Part shown: positions 1 through 6,650 of the stretch, piece after piece
How the letters are laid out: each line of letters begins with the position of its first letter
How positions within the stretch are numbered: the stretch's first letter is position 1
Translations under genes and position numbers: made by a program
From: Jatrophihabitans sp.
GTDB lineage: Bacteria > Actinomycetota > Actinomycetes > Mycobacteriales > Jatrophihabitantaceae
Reading direction: 5' to 3'
Assembly: GCA_025966255.1 (NCBI GenBank)
Contig: JAOPVG010000464.1
Coordinates: forward strand, 1 to 14,170
DNA: 14,170 nucleotides
The notes under the pieces: model-generated
What the model saw: the letters and a program-made list of their open reading frames with translations, nothing else
The model's database searches: none
Told to the model about the DNA's origin: nothing

Positions 1-147
1 CTGGGCCGCGCGCGCGGCCTGGACGGCGGCATCGGCCGCTTCGGGGGAGCCGCCGGGGATCGTGCCGATGCGCCGGCCCGTCGCGGGGTCGAGCACATCG
101 ATGGTGTCGGCGGCGGCGCGCTCGTGCTCCTGCTCGAGAAGGCTCAT
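1..147 (-). CDS. Aldehyde dehydrogenase family protein, N-terminal fragment
   Basis: Partial gene running off the left edge; only the first 49 codons are present. It starts at ATG 147 (reverse strand) and reads MSLLEQEHERAAADTIDVLD, then a DPATG-R-IGTIPGGSPE-AADAAV-AAR segment. That pattern, 'DPATGe.ig.vp..s..dvdaAv.aAr.a', is the classic N-terminal strand-helix of the NAD(P)-dependent aldehyde dehydrogenase superfamily, which oxidises aldehydes to carboxylic acids. The catalytic Cys and Glu and the cofactor-binding residues lie outside the window, so substrate class and activity cannot be judged. It diverges from the small gene starting at 255; the 107 bases between them must hold both promoters. 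I see no good Shine-Dalgarno sequence next to ATG 147. The superfamily call is fairly secure; the subfamily is unknown. Confidence 0.75.
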   Translation of the reverse strand, partial: MSLLEQEHERAAADTIDVLDPATGRRIGTIPGGSPEAADAAVQAARAAQ

Positions 148-217
148 GGCCGAGCGCTACCCGGCCATCGGGCTCCCAATCGCACCCGCTGGTACGGATC
201 GCATCAAGGGCTGGTCC

Positions 218-223
218 TAGACT
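218..223 (+). promoter_or_regulatory. Candidate -10 box for the 90-aa protein gene
   Basis: TAGACT fits the actinobacterial TANNNT -10 consensus and lies 31 bases before ATG 255. No convincing -35 element is visible 16-18 bases upstream. The expected transcript start near 230 leaves a leader of about 25 bases. This box is one reason to prefer ATG 255 over ATG 228. Confidence 0.3.
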
Positions 224-254
224 GTCGATGACCCGAACGAGGCAACTCTCTCTC

Positions 255-527
255 ATGACCAGTGAACGCACCCACGCCTACGGACGGGTCGTCAAGACGC
301 TGGACGACCTGGGTCCGACCAAGCTGCAGCCCGGCGAGCTGGAGCGTGTCCGCGACGCCGCGGACACGCTGATCTTCGCTGCCAGCAACGACGAGGTCCG
401 CCCGGCCCTCGACGACGTCCAGGAGCTCGCCGAGCACCTCGTCGTCACCGGCCGCTGGACCGAGGAGCGAGCCGAGGAGCTCCTGCGCGACATCGAGGCC
501 TGCGGGCCCGTCGCGTCGATCGCCTGA
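255..527 (+). CDS. Conserved actinobacterial hypothetical protein (90 aa)
   Basis: Small, soluble, mostly helical and acidic protein with no membrane segment, signal peptide or Cys. The pattern 'R.HAY.RVVKTLDDLGP.KLQPGE...VRDAADTLIFA', then a second helical half ending in 'DIEACGP', resembles a conserved actinobacterial family of unknown function that I recognise only by its general look. I chose ATG 255 (MTSERTHAYGRVV) over the in-frame ATG 228. A -10-like TAGACT at 218-223 would put the transcript start near 230, after the first ATG, and the residues between the two starts do not look like part of the fold. A weak GAGG lies about 12 bases before ATG 255. It diverges from the aldehyde dehydrogenase and converges, 6 bases apart, with the Cys/His protein. 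I assign no function. Confidence 0.7.
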   Translation: MTSERTHAYGRVVKTLDDLGPTKLQPGELERVRDAADTLIFAASNDEVRPALDDVQELAEHLVVTGRWTEERAEELLRDIEACGPVASIA

Positions 528-533
528 CCCGAC

Positions 534-776
534 CTACGCTCGCGGCTTGCGCGCCGCGCGGCGCGCAAGCCAGAGCGGCAGCGTCGACAACGTCGGCCGC
601 TTGCCGAGGTCCTCGGTGTCCTCGCGGTCGAACGCCCGCGCGTAGCGGGCGGCCTGCTCGGCCGTCTCGTAGCGCTTGCTCCCGCCCGCCCCGCAGCCGC
701 GGCCGCACGCCCAGCGCATCTCGTCGCCCTGCGCGCTGAAGCGCCAGCGATGACCGAGGACCCGGCAGGCCAGCAT
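534..776 (-). CDS. Small Cys/His (possible zinc-binding) protein, 80 aa
   Basis: An 80-residue basic protein of unknown function. The N-terminus has C4, H9 (GHRWRF), C24 and C28 (WACGRGCGAGG), spaced like a four-ligand zinc site of C-x4-H and C-x3-C type. A helical 'YETAEQAARYARAFDREDTEDLG' stretch and a basic C-terminal tail follow. Zinc binding is inferred from residue spacing only. The start at ATG 776 is supported by a TANNNT box (TAGGCT) exactly six bases upstream, which fits a leaderless message; there is no Shine-Dalgarno sequence. It diverges from the MFS transporter with only 58 bases between starts, so the two may share control. It converges with the 90-aa gene, six bases apart. Possible roles include a small RNA- or protein-binding factor, but nothing in the sequence decides this. 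Confidence 0.7.
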   Translation of the reverse strand: MLACRVLGHRWRFSAQGDEMRWACGRGCGAGGSKRYETAEQAARYARAFDREDTEDLGKRPTLSTLPLWLARRAARKPRA

Positions 777-782
777 GCCCGG

Positions 783-788
783 AGCCTA
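783..788 (-). promoter_or_regulatory. TANNNT -10 box, leaderless start of the Cys/His protein
   Basis: On the reverse strand TAGGCT is followed by six bases (CCGGGC) and then the ATG at 776. This is the geometry expected when transcription begins at the A of the start codon. No Shine-Dalgarno sequence lies in between. The last base of the box overlaps the 13-base palindrome at 788-800. Confidence 0.45.
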
Positions 789-800
789 CCCGCGGCGGGT
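788..800. promoter_or_regulatory. 13-base palindrome between divergent genes (possible operator)
   Basis: ACCCGC-G-GCGGGT is a perfect inverted repeat with a one-base centre. It sits between the -10 box of the Cys/His protein gene and the MFS transporter start at 835, where a dimeric regulator could act on both. Short GC-only palindromes arise often by chance in DNA of this composition. Confidence 0.2.
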
Positions 801-834
801 TTCGCCGCCCTGCCGCGAGGGGATTTTGCGCTGC

Positions 835-2301
835 ATGAGCGCGAACGTCGAGCTGAGCACGATCGAGACCAAGGTCCCCGGCCGGCTCGACCGGCTGCCG
901 TGGTCGCGGTTCCACTGGATGGTCGTGATCGGCCTGGGGACGGTCTGGATCCTCGACGGCCTCGAGGTCACGATCGTCGGCTCGATCGCGTCGCGCCTGA
1001 CCGAGAAGGGCTCGGGCCTCGCGCTCAGCACCTCGGAGATCGGCACCGCCGCGGCGTTCTACGTCGGCGGCGCCTGTCTGGGGGCCTTGTTCTTCGGCCA
1101 GCTCACCGACCGCTTCGGACGCAAGAAGCTGTTCCTGTTGACGCTGCTGGTCTACATCGTCGCCACCGTCGCGACGGCGTTCTCGACCTCGGCGCTGTTC
1201 TTCTTCATCGCCCGCTTCTTCACCGGCTCCGGCATCGGCGGCGAGTACGCGGCGATCAACTCCGCGATCGACGAGCTGATCCCCGCCCGCGTCCGCGGCC
1301 GCGTCGACCTCATCATCAACGGCTCGTACTGGCTCGGCGCCGCCGCGGGCGCGCTCGGCTCGCTGCTGCTGCTCGACACGGGCATCTTCGCCGCGGACGT
1401 GGGCTGGCGCATCGCCTTCGGGATCGGCGCGGTGCTCGGCCTGGCGATCCTGATCGTCCGCCGCCACGTGCCCGAGAGCCCGCGCTGGCTGTTCATCCAC
1501 GGGCGCGAGCAGGAGGCGGAGCAGATCGTCGACTCGATCGAGCGCGACGTCGAGGAGGAGACGAACGAGCCGCTCGACGAGCCCGGCGACGCGATCACCG
1601 TGCGCCAGCGCAAGACGATCTCCTTCCGCGAGGTCGCCCGCACGGCGTTCAAGGTCTACCCGCAGCGCACGATCCTCGGCTTCGCGCTGTTCATCGGGCA
1701 GGCGTTCATCTACAACGCCGTCACCTTCGACCTCGGCTCGATCCTCAGCGAGTTCTTCAACATCAGCTCCGGCAAGGTGCCGCTCTACATCGCGCTGTTC
1801 GCCGTCTCGAACTTCCTCGGCCCGCTGCTGCTCGGACGCCTGTTCGACACCGTCGGACGCAAGCCGATGGTCGCGTCCACCTACATAGGCTCGGGTGTGG
1901 TGCTGATCGTGCTCACCGTGCTCTTCGTCGGCGGGTCGCTGGGCCTGTGGGGCTTCATGGCGCTGCTGCTGGGGACCTTCTTCCTCGCCTCCGCCGGCGC
2001 CAGCTCCGCGTATCTGACCGTGTCCGAGATCTTCCCGATGGAGACCCGCGCGCTGGCGATCGCGTTCTTCTACGCGATCGGTACCGCGGTCGGCGGGATC
2101 ACCGGACCGCTCCTGTTCGCGAAGCTCACCAGCACCGGGAAGGTGTCCGACACCGTGACCGCGTTCGTCATCGGCGCGTCTCTCATGGTCGCGGCCGGCA
2201 TCGTCGCGGCGATATACGGAGTCAACGCCGAGCGACGAAGCCTGGAGGACATTGCTACCCCGCTCTCGGTTGTCACGCCCGAACCGGCGGCCGCGGCCTG
2301 A
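835..2301 (+). CDS. MFS transporter, sugar-porter/metabolite symporter type
   Basis: A 488-residue major facilitator membrane protein with about twelve hydrophobic helices, likely a proton-coupled solute carrier in the inner membrane. The family signatures are in the right order. There is an Asp in helix 1 (D41 in ILDGLE), TDRFGRKK after helix 2 (91-98), and RFFTGSGIGGEY in helix 4 with E137. PESPRWLF (213-220) ends helix 6 and marks sugar porters and their relatives. A charged central loop follows, then GRLFDTVGRK (334-343), which repeats the first loop motif in the second half. The substrate cannot be read from sequence; aromatic-acid or organic-acid symporters share these motifs. I chose ATG 835 over ATG 775 because GAGGGGA lies about 11 bases before 835, and the upstream extension is Pro/Arg-rich and would overlap the divergent gene. 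It converges with the LLM oxidoreductase, 47 bases apart. Confidence 0.9.
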   Translation: MSANVELSTIETKVPGRLDRLPWSRFHWMVVIGLGTVWILDGLEVTIVGSIASRLTEKGSGLALSTSEIGTAAAFYVGGACLGALFFGQLTDRFGRKKLFLLTLLVYIVATVATAFSTSALFFFIARFFTGSGIGGEYAAINSAIDELIPARVRGRVDLIINGSYWLGAAAGALGSLLLLDTGIFAADVGWRIAFGIGAVLGLAILIVRRHVPESPRWLFIHGREQEAEQIVDSIERDVEEETNEPLDEPGDAITVRQRKTISFREVARTAFKVYPQRTILGFALFIGQAFIYNAVTFDLGSILSEFFNISSGKVPLYIALFAVSNFLGPLLLGRLFDTVGRKPMVASTYIGSGVVLIVLTVLFVGGSLGLWGFMALLLGTFFLASAGASSAYLTVSEIFPMETRALAIAFFYAIGTAVGGITGPLLFAKLTSTGKVSDTVTAFVIGASLMVAAGIVAAIYGVNAERRSLEDIATPLSVVTPEPAAAA

Positions 2302-2348
2302 GAGGACGACGCGGTCGACCGGGCTTGGACGGCCGAGGCCGAAGGCGC

Positions 2349-3314
2349 TCAGAGCTCGCGCAGTGCGGGCACCAGCTCGTGTTCGGCCCAGTCGAGGAAC
2401 TCGGGCTGGGTGTCCCCGCCGATCTGCACGACCGCGACGTCGGTGAACCCGGCTCTCACGAACTCCTCGACCGCTGCGACGTGCGCGTCGAGGTCCGGCC
2501 CACACGGGATGGACGCGGCGACGTCGTCGCGCGAAACGTACTGGGTCGCGGCGGCGAAGCCGGCCGGGCCGGGCAGTTCCGCATTCACCTTCCAGCCGCC
2601 GGCGAACCAGCGGAACTGGTCGTGAGCCCGATCGATCGCGGCGTCCCGGTTCGGGTCCCAGCTGATCGGCACCTGCCCGATGCGCGGCTTACCCGATCCG
2701 CCGACGTCGTCGAACTGCCGCCCGAGTTCGGCGTCGGGTTCCACGGCGATGAGCGCATCAGCGTGCCGCCCGGCCAGGGCCACCGACTGCGGGCCCGACA
2801 CCGCGATGCCGATCCTCGGCGGCTCCGCCGGTACGTCCCACAGCTTCGCCGAGTCCACCCGGTAGTGGCGGCCGTCGAAATTGACGTACTCCCCGGCGAA
2901 GAGCGCCTTGATGATCTGGACGGCCTCGTCGAACATCTCGTGGCGCACGTTCGCCGGTGGCCAGCCTCGTCCGATCACATGCTCGTTGAGGTTCTCGCCG
3001 GCACCGAGCCCGAGGGTGAAGCGTCCGTCGCTGAGGAGGCCGACGGTCGCGGCCTGCTGGGCGACGACCGTGGGGTGGTAGCGCATGGTCGGGCAGGTCA
3101 CGTAGGTCATCAGGTCCACCCGCTCGGTGGCGTGCGCGACGGCGCCGAGGGTCGCCCACGCGTTGGGGGCGTGTCCCTGGCTGTCCAGCCAGGGAAAGTA
3201 GTGGTCGCTCATGACCTCGAAGTCGAAGCCGGCCTGCTCGGCGCGGAGGGCATCGCGCACCAATTCGCGGGGGCCGCTCTGCTCGGTCATGAGGGTGTAT
3301 CCGATTTTCGCCAT
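2349..3314 (-). CDS. F420-dependent LLM-class oxidoreductase, G6PDH-like (TIGR03557 type)
   Basis: A 321-residue luciferase-like monooxygenase-fold (TIM barrel) protein, probably cytoplasmic and using coenzyme F420. The N-terminus 'KIGYTLMTEQSGPRELVRDA..AEQAGFD', the SDHYFPW segment near residue 36, 'YHPTVVAQQAAT', and 'SDGRFTLGLGAGENLNEH' (near 95-112) match the group annotated as F420-dependent oxidoreductases of the glucose-6-phosphate dehydrogenase family. That group contains true Fgd and many paralogues of unknown substrate, so I do not call it fgd. ATG 3314 fits the family N-terminus. A degenerate -10-like TAGGCA lies six bases before it, and no clear Shine-Dalgarno sequence is present. 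It lies 53 bases after the DUF6328-type gene on the same strand, so read-through is possible. It converges with the MFS gene. Confidence 0.85.
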   Translation of the reverse strand: MAKIGYTLMTEQSGPRELVRDALRAEQAGFDFEVMSDHYFPWLDSQGHAPNAWATLGAVAHATERVDLMTYVTCPTMRYHPTVVAQQAATVGLLSDGRFTLGLGAGENLNEHVIGRGWPPANVRHEMFDEAVQIIKALFAGEYVNFDGRHYRVDSAKLWDVPAEPPRIGIAVSGPQSVALAGRHADALIAVEPDAELGRQFDDVGGSGKPRIGQVPISWDPNRDAAIDRAHDQFRWFAGGWKVNAELPGPAGFAAATQYVSRDDVAASIPCGPDLDAHVAAVEEFVRAGFTDVAVVQIGGDTQPEFLDWAEHELVPALREL

Positions 3315-3367
3315 GCCGATTGCCTACCCGCAGCTGCGCGCCAGGAATCGCGCCGATCCGGACGAGA

Positions 3368-3865
3368 TCAGTCCTCCGGTCGGCGCCGTGCGATCAACGG
3401 AATGATCCACCAGGTGACCAGCACGACGGCGGCGACGAGCGAGGTGATCGTGATGGCCACGGCCGCACTCGACACGAAGTCGAGCACGAGCAGGAGGGCG
3501 CTCAGGATCGCCACGGCCAGGCAGATCAAGCCACTGCCGGCCAGCCGGCCCGTCAGCGCCACGACCTCGTCCTTGCGATGCCGTCGGAACAGCACGCGGT
3601 GCGCCGCGGCCGGGGCGATGAGCAGCACGGCCGCGGCCGCGGCGCTCACGAGCGTCACGATGTAGAGCGCGCGCTGGCCATCGCTGAGCGTCGAGAAGCG
3701 CTGCTGGAACGCGATGCTCAGCAGGAAGGCAAACAGGATCTGCACACCGGTCTGGGCCACGCGCAGTTCCTGCAGCAACTCGTTGTAGTTGCGGTCGAGG
3801 CGATGCGCCTCGGACTCGTCGCGCTCGTAGCCCTGGAATCCTTCGTGGTCGCGTCGCGACGGCAT
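3368..3865 (-). CDS. DUF6328-type four-helix membrane protein
   Basis: A 165-residue integral membrane protein of unknown function. A charged cytoplasmic-looking N-terminus leads into 'LDRNYNELLQELRVAQTGVQ' (about 23-42), the hallmark I associate with DUF6328. Four hydrophobic helices follow, at roughly 41-57, 67-88, 108-130 and 134-158, with a basic loop (HRVLFRRHRK) between helices 2 and 3. The C-terminus is basic then acidic (RRRPED). I chose ATG 3865 because GAGGAG stands four bases before it. The same frame stays open to an upstream start at 3931, but that extension lies over a strong inverted repeat and is not part of the family. The DoxX gene diverges from it across 222 bases. The F420 oxidoreductase follows 53 bases downstream and may be co-transcribed. 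The family name is from memory of its motif; no biochemical role is known to me. Confidence 0.8.
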   Translation of the reverse strand: MPSRRDHEGFQGYERDESEAHRLDRNYNELLQELRVAQTGVQILFAFLLSIAFQQRFSTLSDGQRALYIVTLVSAAAAAVLLIAPAAAHRVLFRRHRKDEVVALTGRLAGSGLICLAVAILSALLLVLDFVSSAAVAITITSLVAAVVLVTWWIIPLIARRRPED

Positions 3866-3869
3866 CGCA

Positions 3870-3875
3870 CTCCTC
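3870..3875 (-). promoter_or_regulatory. Shine-Dalgarno site deciding the DUF6328 start
   Basis: GAGGAG on the reverse strand, followed by TGCG and ATG 3865. It is among the strongest ribosome binding sites in the window and fixes the start at 3865 rather than 3931. Confidence 0.8.
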
Positions 3876-3907
3876 AGGTAAGCGCCGATGCTGGCGGCCA
3901 CACGACA

Positions 3908-3946
3908 GCAGCACCGGCGCAATACCCCCACCCACGCCGGTGCTGC
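3908..3946. repeat. Perfect 12-base inverted repeat with 15-base loop
   Basis: GCAGCACCGGCG (3908-3919) is the exact reverse complement of CGCCGGTGCTGC (3935-3946). The loop is 15 bases and C/A-rich on the + strand. It sits in the divergent gap, 42 bases before the DUF6328-type start and about 140 bases before the DoxX start. Read leftward it would form a very stable hairpin in the 5' leader of the DUF6328-type gene, with a G-rich loop. It is upstream of both genes, so it is not a gene-end terminator for either. An attenuator, a regulator binding site or a dispersed repeat are all possible. Confidence 0.8.
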
Positions 3947-4075
3947 CGTTTCCCCGTGACAACGACGTTACAGATCACCGCCCGCTCACGCAGGTCGAAA
4001 CGGTGTTAGGTAGGGCCTCAAAGGTCGGTCGCCGTCGGGGTACCCGCGCCCCCGCAACGACAAACTCGCGGCCAG

Positions 4076-4081
4076 TACGTT
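4076..4081 (+). promoter_or_regulatory. TANNNT -10 box, leaderless start of the DoxX gene
   Basis: TACGTT is followed by six bases (GACCCC) and ATG 4088, which places the transcript start at the start codon. No Shine-Dalgarno sequence precedes this ATG, in agreement with a leaderless message. No clear -35 element is visible. Confidence 0.45.
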
Positions 4082-4087
4082 GACCCC

Positions 4088-4627
4088 ATGCTTCGGAGAC
4101 GACCCACCCCCAGTGCCAAACGAAGCAGCGACGACGGCGCCGATCTGTCCCGGCTATTGCTGCGCGCTGCGCTCGGCGGCACGATGATCGCCCACGGCCT
4201 GCGGCACGGCCGCACGCTCGACGGCACGGCGGGCTGGTTCGAGTCGATCGGTTTCAAGCAGCCGCGGCTGCAGGCCCAGCTCAGCTCGGTCGTCGAGGTC
4301 GGGGCCGGCGCTGCACTGGTCACCGGCACGGCTACGCCGCTGGCCAGCTCGGCCGTCGTCGGCACGTTGAGCGTCGCGTACCGCACCGTGCATCGGCCGA
4401 ACGGGTACTTCGTCATCGACGAGGGTTGGGAGTACGTCGGTTTTCTGAGTGCCGCCGCCGTTGCGTTGGCCGCCCTCGGCAGCGGGCGGCTCAGCGTCGA
4501 TCGGCTCCTCGGCGTCGACCGGCTCGGCTCGCCGCCGAAGCGGGCCGCGCTCGCCGCGGGACTGGGCATCGGCGGCGCGGTCGCGCAGCTGGCCCTGTTC
4601 TGGCGCCGGCCCGAACCAAGTCGGTAG
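4088..4627 (+). CDS. DoxX family membrane protein
   Basis: A 179-residue membrane protein with a basic N-terminal tail and four to five hydrophobic helices, at roughly 21-39, 64-81, 83-99, 115-132 and 152-173. The stretch 'LLRAALGGTMIAHGLRHG' followed by 'GTAGWFESIGF' matches the DoxX pattern of an R-in-helix, an HG pair and a G-W-F-GF loop. The last helix extends beyond the usual four-helix core. DoxX-family proteins are quinone- or redox-linked membrane subunits in some archaea and part of an oxidoreductase complex in mycobacteria, but most members have no known role. The start at ATG 4088 is supported by the TACGTT box six bases upstream. It is 39 bases before the ceramidase-like gene on the same strand and may head a three-gene unit with that gene and PAP2. 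Confidence 0.8.
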   Translation: MLRRRPTPSAKRSSDDGADLSRLLLRAALGGTMIAHGLRHGRTLDGTAGWFESIGFKQPRLQAQLSSVVEVGAGAALVTGTATPLASSAVVGTLSVAYRTVHRPNGYFVIDEGWEYVGFLSAAAVALAALGSGRLSVDRLLGVDRLGSPPKRAALAAGLGIGGAVAQLALFWRRPEPSR

Positions 4628-4672
4628 GACTCGATTTCCGGCGCGACCGGTCGTGCGCCATCCTCGGTGGCG

Positions 4673-6649
4673 ATGACCGACAATCCCCTGGCTCCCCTGG
4701 CCGCTGCCCCGCCGCCGCGGGTGCTGCTCGAGGTCACGCCGGCGGCCGATGCCGAGCTGCCGCACGTCGCCGGGCTGCTCGCCGGCGCGGCCGAGGTCGA
4801 CATCACGCCGCCACCCGGTATGCCGAAGGCGGGCCACTCGTCCAACGCCCAGTCCGGCATCGGCTTCCGGACCCGACTGCATGCCCACGTGCTGCACCTG
4901 CGTGCCGGCACGACGTCACTCGCGATCGTGCAGTGCGATCTGCTCGCCGGGTCGTCGATCGTGGCCCAGCTCGTCGCCCGCGCGATCGCCGAGGACACCG
5001 ACGTGCGGCTGCCCGGGCTGTTCCTCGGCGCCACTCACACGCACGCAGGACCAGGGCAATTCCACGGCAGCGAGGCGATGAACCGGTTCGCTTCGAACCA
5101 CTCGGGCTTCGATCCGGCCTGGACGGGGTGGCTTGTCGACCGGATCGCCGGGGCCGTGCACGAAGCGGTGGCCACGCGGCGACCGGCGCGTCTCGCGTTC
5201 GGCGCCACCGAGGTGTGGGGGCTCACCCGCAATCGGTCGGTGGAGGCGTACGTCCGCAATGAGAACGTCGTCGACAAGTCGACGCCGCCGCAACGCAAGT
5301 ACGAGGCGATCAACCCCTGGCTGCACCTGTTGCGCGTCGACGCGGCGGCCGCGGACGGGGGCTATGAGCCGCTCGGCGCCACGGCCATCTTCTCCATCCA
5401 CGGCACCGGCATCTCGCAGCGCGACAACGCGTTCAATGCTGACGTGTGGGCGTACCTGAAGGGCGAGCTGGTTCGCCACATCGTGCGCACGACGGGCCGG
5501 CGCGCGGTGGTCGGCGCCGTCGAGGGAACCCACGGCGACGTCGCGCCCGCGGTGCGTCCGGGCCTGCTTGTCTACCCCGAGGCCGAGCGCGTGGGCAGCG
5601 CGATCGGCGCTGCGGCCGCAGACCTGTACGACCGTCTCGAGGGCTCGCTCGGTGCCGACGTCGAACTCGCGGCCGGGCTCCGCGAGATCGATCTCGGCAC
5701 CAGTCCTGAGGTCGGGGGCATCACCTTGCCCGCGCCGTCGTTCGGGATGGCGACGATGGCCGGCGCGCGCGAGAACAACACGCCCGTCATCCATCACATC
5801 CCGCCTTTTCGACCGGGCTGGCCCAAGCCTCGGGCGCGCGGTCCGCACGGCGCGAAGTGGATCCCGGGCGGGCGCCGCCTGCATGACCGGATCGTGCCCG
5901 CGTCGAGCTTTCCGAGCGTGCTTCCGGTGCAGGTGCTGCGGATCGCCGGCACGCTGGTGGTGGGTTTGCCGTTCGAGATCACCGTCGAGGCGGGGAGTCG
6001 GGTCGTGGCGGCAGTGCGTGACGCGGTCGGGGCGGCGGCCGGCATCGAGCGGGTGGCGGTGTCGTCGCTCGCCAACGAGCAGTTCTGCTACCTGACCACG
6101 CCCGAGGAGTACTCGCTGCAGCGTTACGAGGGCGGCAACACGCTCTACGGCCCGCGCAGCCAACCGTTCGCCGCGGCGCTGGCGGCCGGCCTGGCGAAGG
6201 ATGTGATCGACCGCGGCTGGGTCGCCGATCAGCTGCCCACCCGGCGCTTCGACTTCGCCGCCCACCGCTACCTGGCCCGGCCGGACGGGCGCCCGGTTCC
6301 GCGGGTCGCGCTCGGCCGCCCGGGCTTCACCGACCAGACCGCCACCGAGGACGGCTACTGGCAGTTCGGCTGGTACGACGTCGCGCCGGGCGATCTGCGC
6401 TGGCACGAGCCGATCGCTCGCGTCGAGGCGCGCGACGACGACGGCGGCTGGACGACGGCGAACCGGAATGAGTGCGCAATCGACGATAAGGGGTACCACG
6501 TGGGGGTGTTCCACCTCGGGCCCGACCGGCACGGCCGGCAGCGCTATGCGGCGCGCTGGTTCACGCCCTACCTCGGCCCCGGACGGTCCCATCGCTTCGT
6601 GATCGCGGACGGTGCCGGCCGCGATCTCGCGTCCGAGCCGTTCGCGTGA
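4673..6649 (+). CDS. Neutral/alkaline ceramidase-like zinc hydrolase
   Basis: A protein of about 658-660 residues (numbered here from GTG 4667; ATG 4673 preferred) of the neutral/alkaline non-lysosomal ceramidase family, which cleaves N-acyl bonds of ceramides. 'AGAAEVDITPPPGMPKAGH' (40-57) is the family N-terminus. Likely zinc ligands and catalytic residues are all present: H124 and H126 (GATHTHAGPG), H245 (SIHGTG), E437 (GLPFEITVEAG) and Y475 (FCYLTTPEEY). 'QRYEGGNTLYGP' also follows as in the family, and a C-terminal beta-sandwich-like region runs from about 530 to 655. The amidase motif GDVSPN reads GDVAPA at 290-295, so its Ser is Ala (A293). There is no signal peptide or membrane helix, whereas characterised bacterial ceramidases are secreted. 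It follows DoxX by about 40 bases, and the PAP2 gene begins one base after its stop. The substrate may not be ceramide. Confidence 0.85.
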   Translation: MTDNPLAPLAAAPPPRVLLEVTPAADAELPHVAGLLAGAAEVDITPPPGMPKAGHSSNAQSGIGFRTRLHAHVLHLRAGTTSLAIVQCDLLAGSSIVAQLVARAIAEDTDVRLPGLFLGATHTHAGPGQFHGSEAMNRFASNHSGFDPAWTGWLVDRIAGAVHEAVATRRPARLAFGATEVWGLTRNRSVEAYVRNENVVDKSTPPQRKYEAINPWLHLLRVDAAAADGGYEPLGATAIFSIHGTGISQRDNAFNADVWAYLKGELVRHIVRTTGRRAVVGAVEGTHGDVAPAVRPGLLVYPEAERVGSAIGAAAADLYDRLEGSLGADVELAAGLREIDLGTSPEVGGITLPAPSFGMATMAGARENNTPVIHHIPPFRPGWPKPRARGPHGAKWIPGGRRLHDRIVPASSFPSVLPVQVLRIAGTLVVGLPFEITVEAGSRVVAAVRDAVGAAAGIERVAVSSLANEQFCYLTTPEEYSLQRYEGGNTLYGPRSQPFAAALAAGLAKDVIDRGWVADQLPTRRFDFAAHRYLARPDGRPVPRVALGRPGFTDQTATEDGYWQFGWYDVAPGDLRWHEPIARVEARDDDGGWTTANRNECAIDDKGYHVGVFHLGPDRHGRQRYAARWFTPYLGPGRSHRFVIADGAGRDLASEPFA

Positions 6650-6650
6650 C

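Noticed and set aside
2302..2348. Small palindromes (CGGTCGACCG and CGGCC-GA-GGCCG) in the MFS/LLM convergent gap as a terminator
   Set aside because: The stems are short with almost no loop and no T-run follows; such GC palindromes are common here.
445..2505. A 686-codon leftward open frame across the MFS region
   Set aside because: Its product is Arg/Asp/Glu/Gly-rich low complexity, typical of an antisense shadow in GC-rich DNA, while the rightward MFS frame has complete family motifs.
750..3665. A 971-codon rightward open frame spanning the MFS, LLM and DUF6328 genes
   Set aside because: The product is Arg/His/Gly-rich with no domain, and it runs through three well-supported genes in other frames.
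4080..4085. TTGACC just before the DoxX ATG as a -35 box
   Set aside because: No -10 element is found 16-18 bases further on, and the same bases are better explained by the overlapping TACGTT -10 box.
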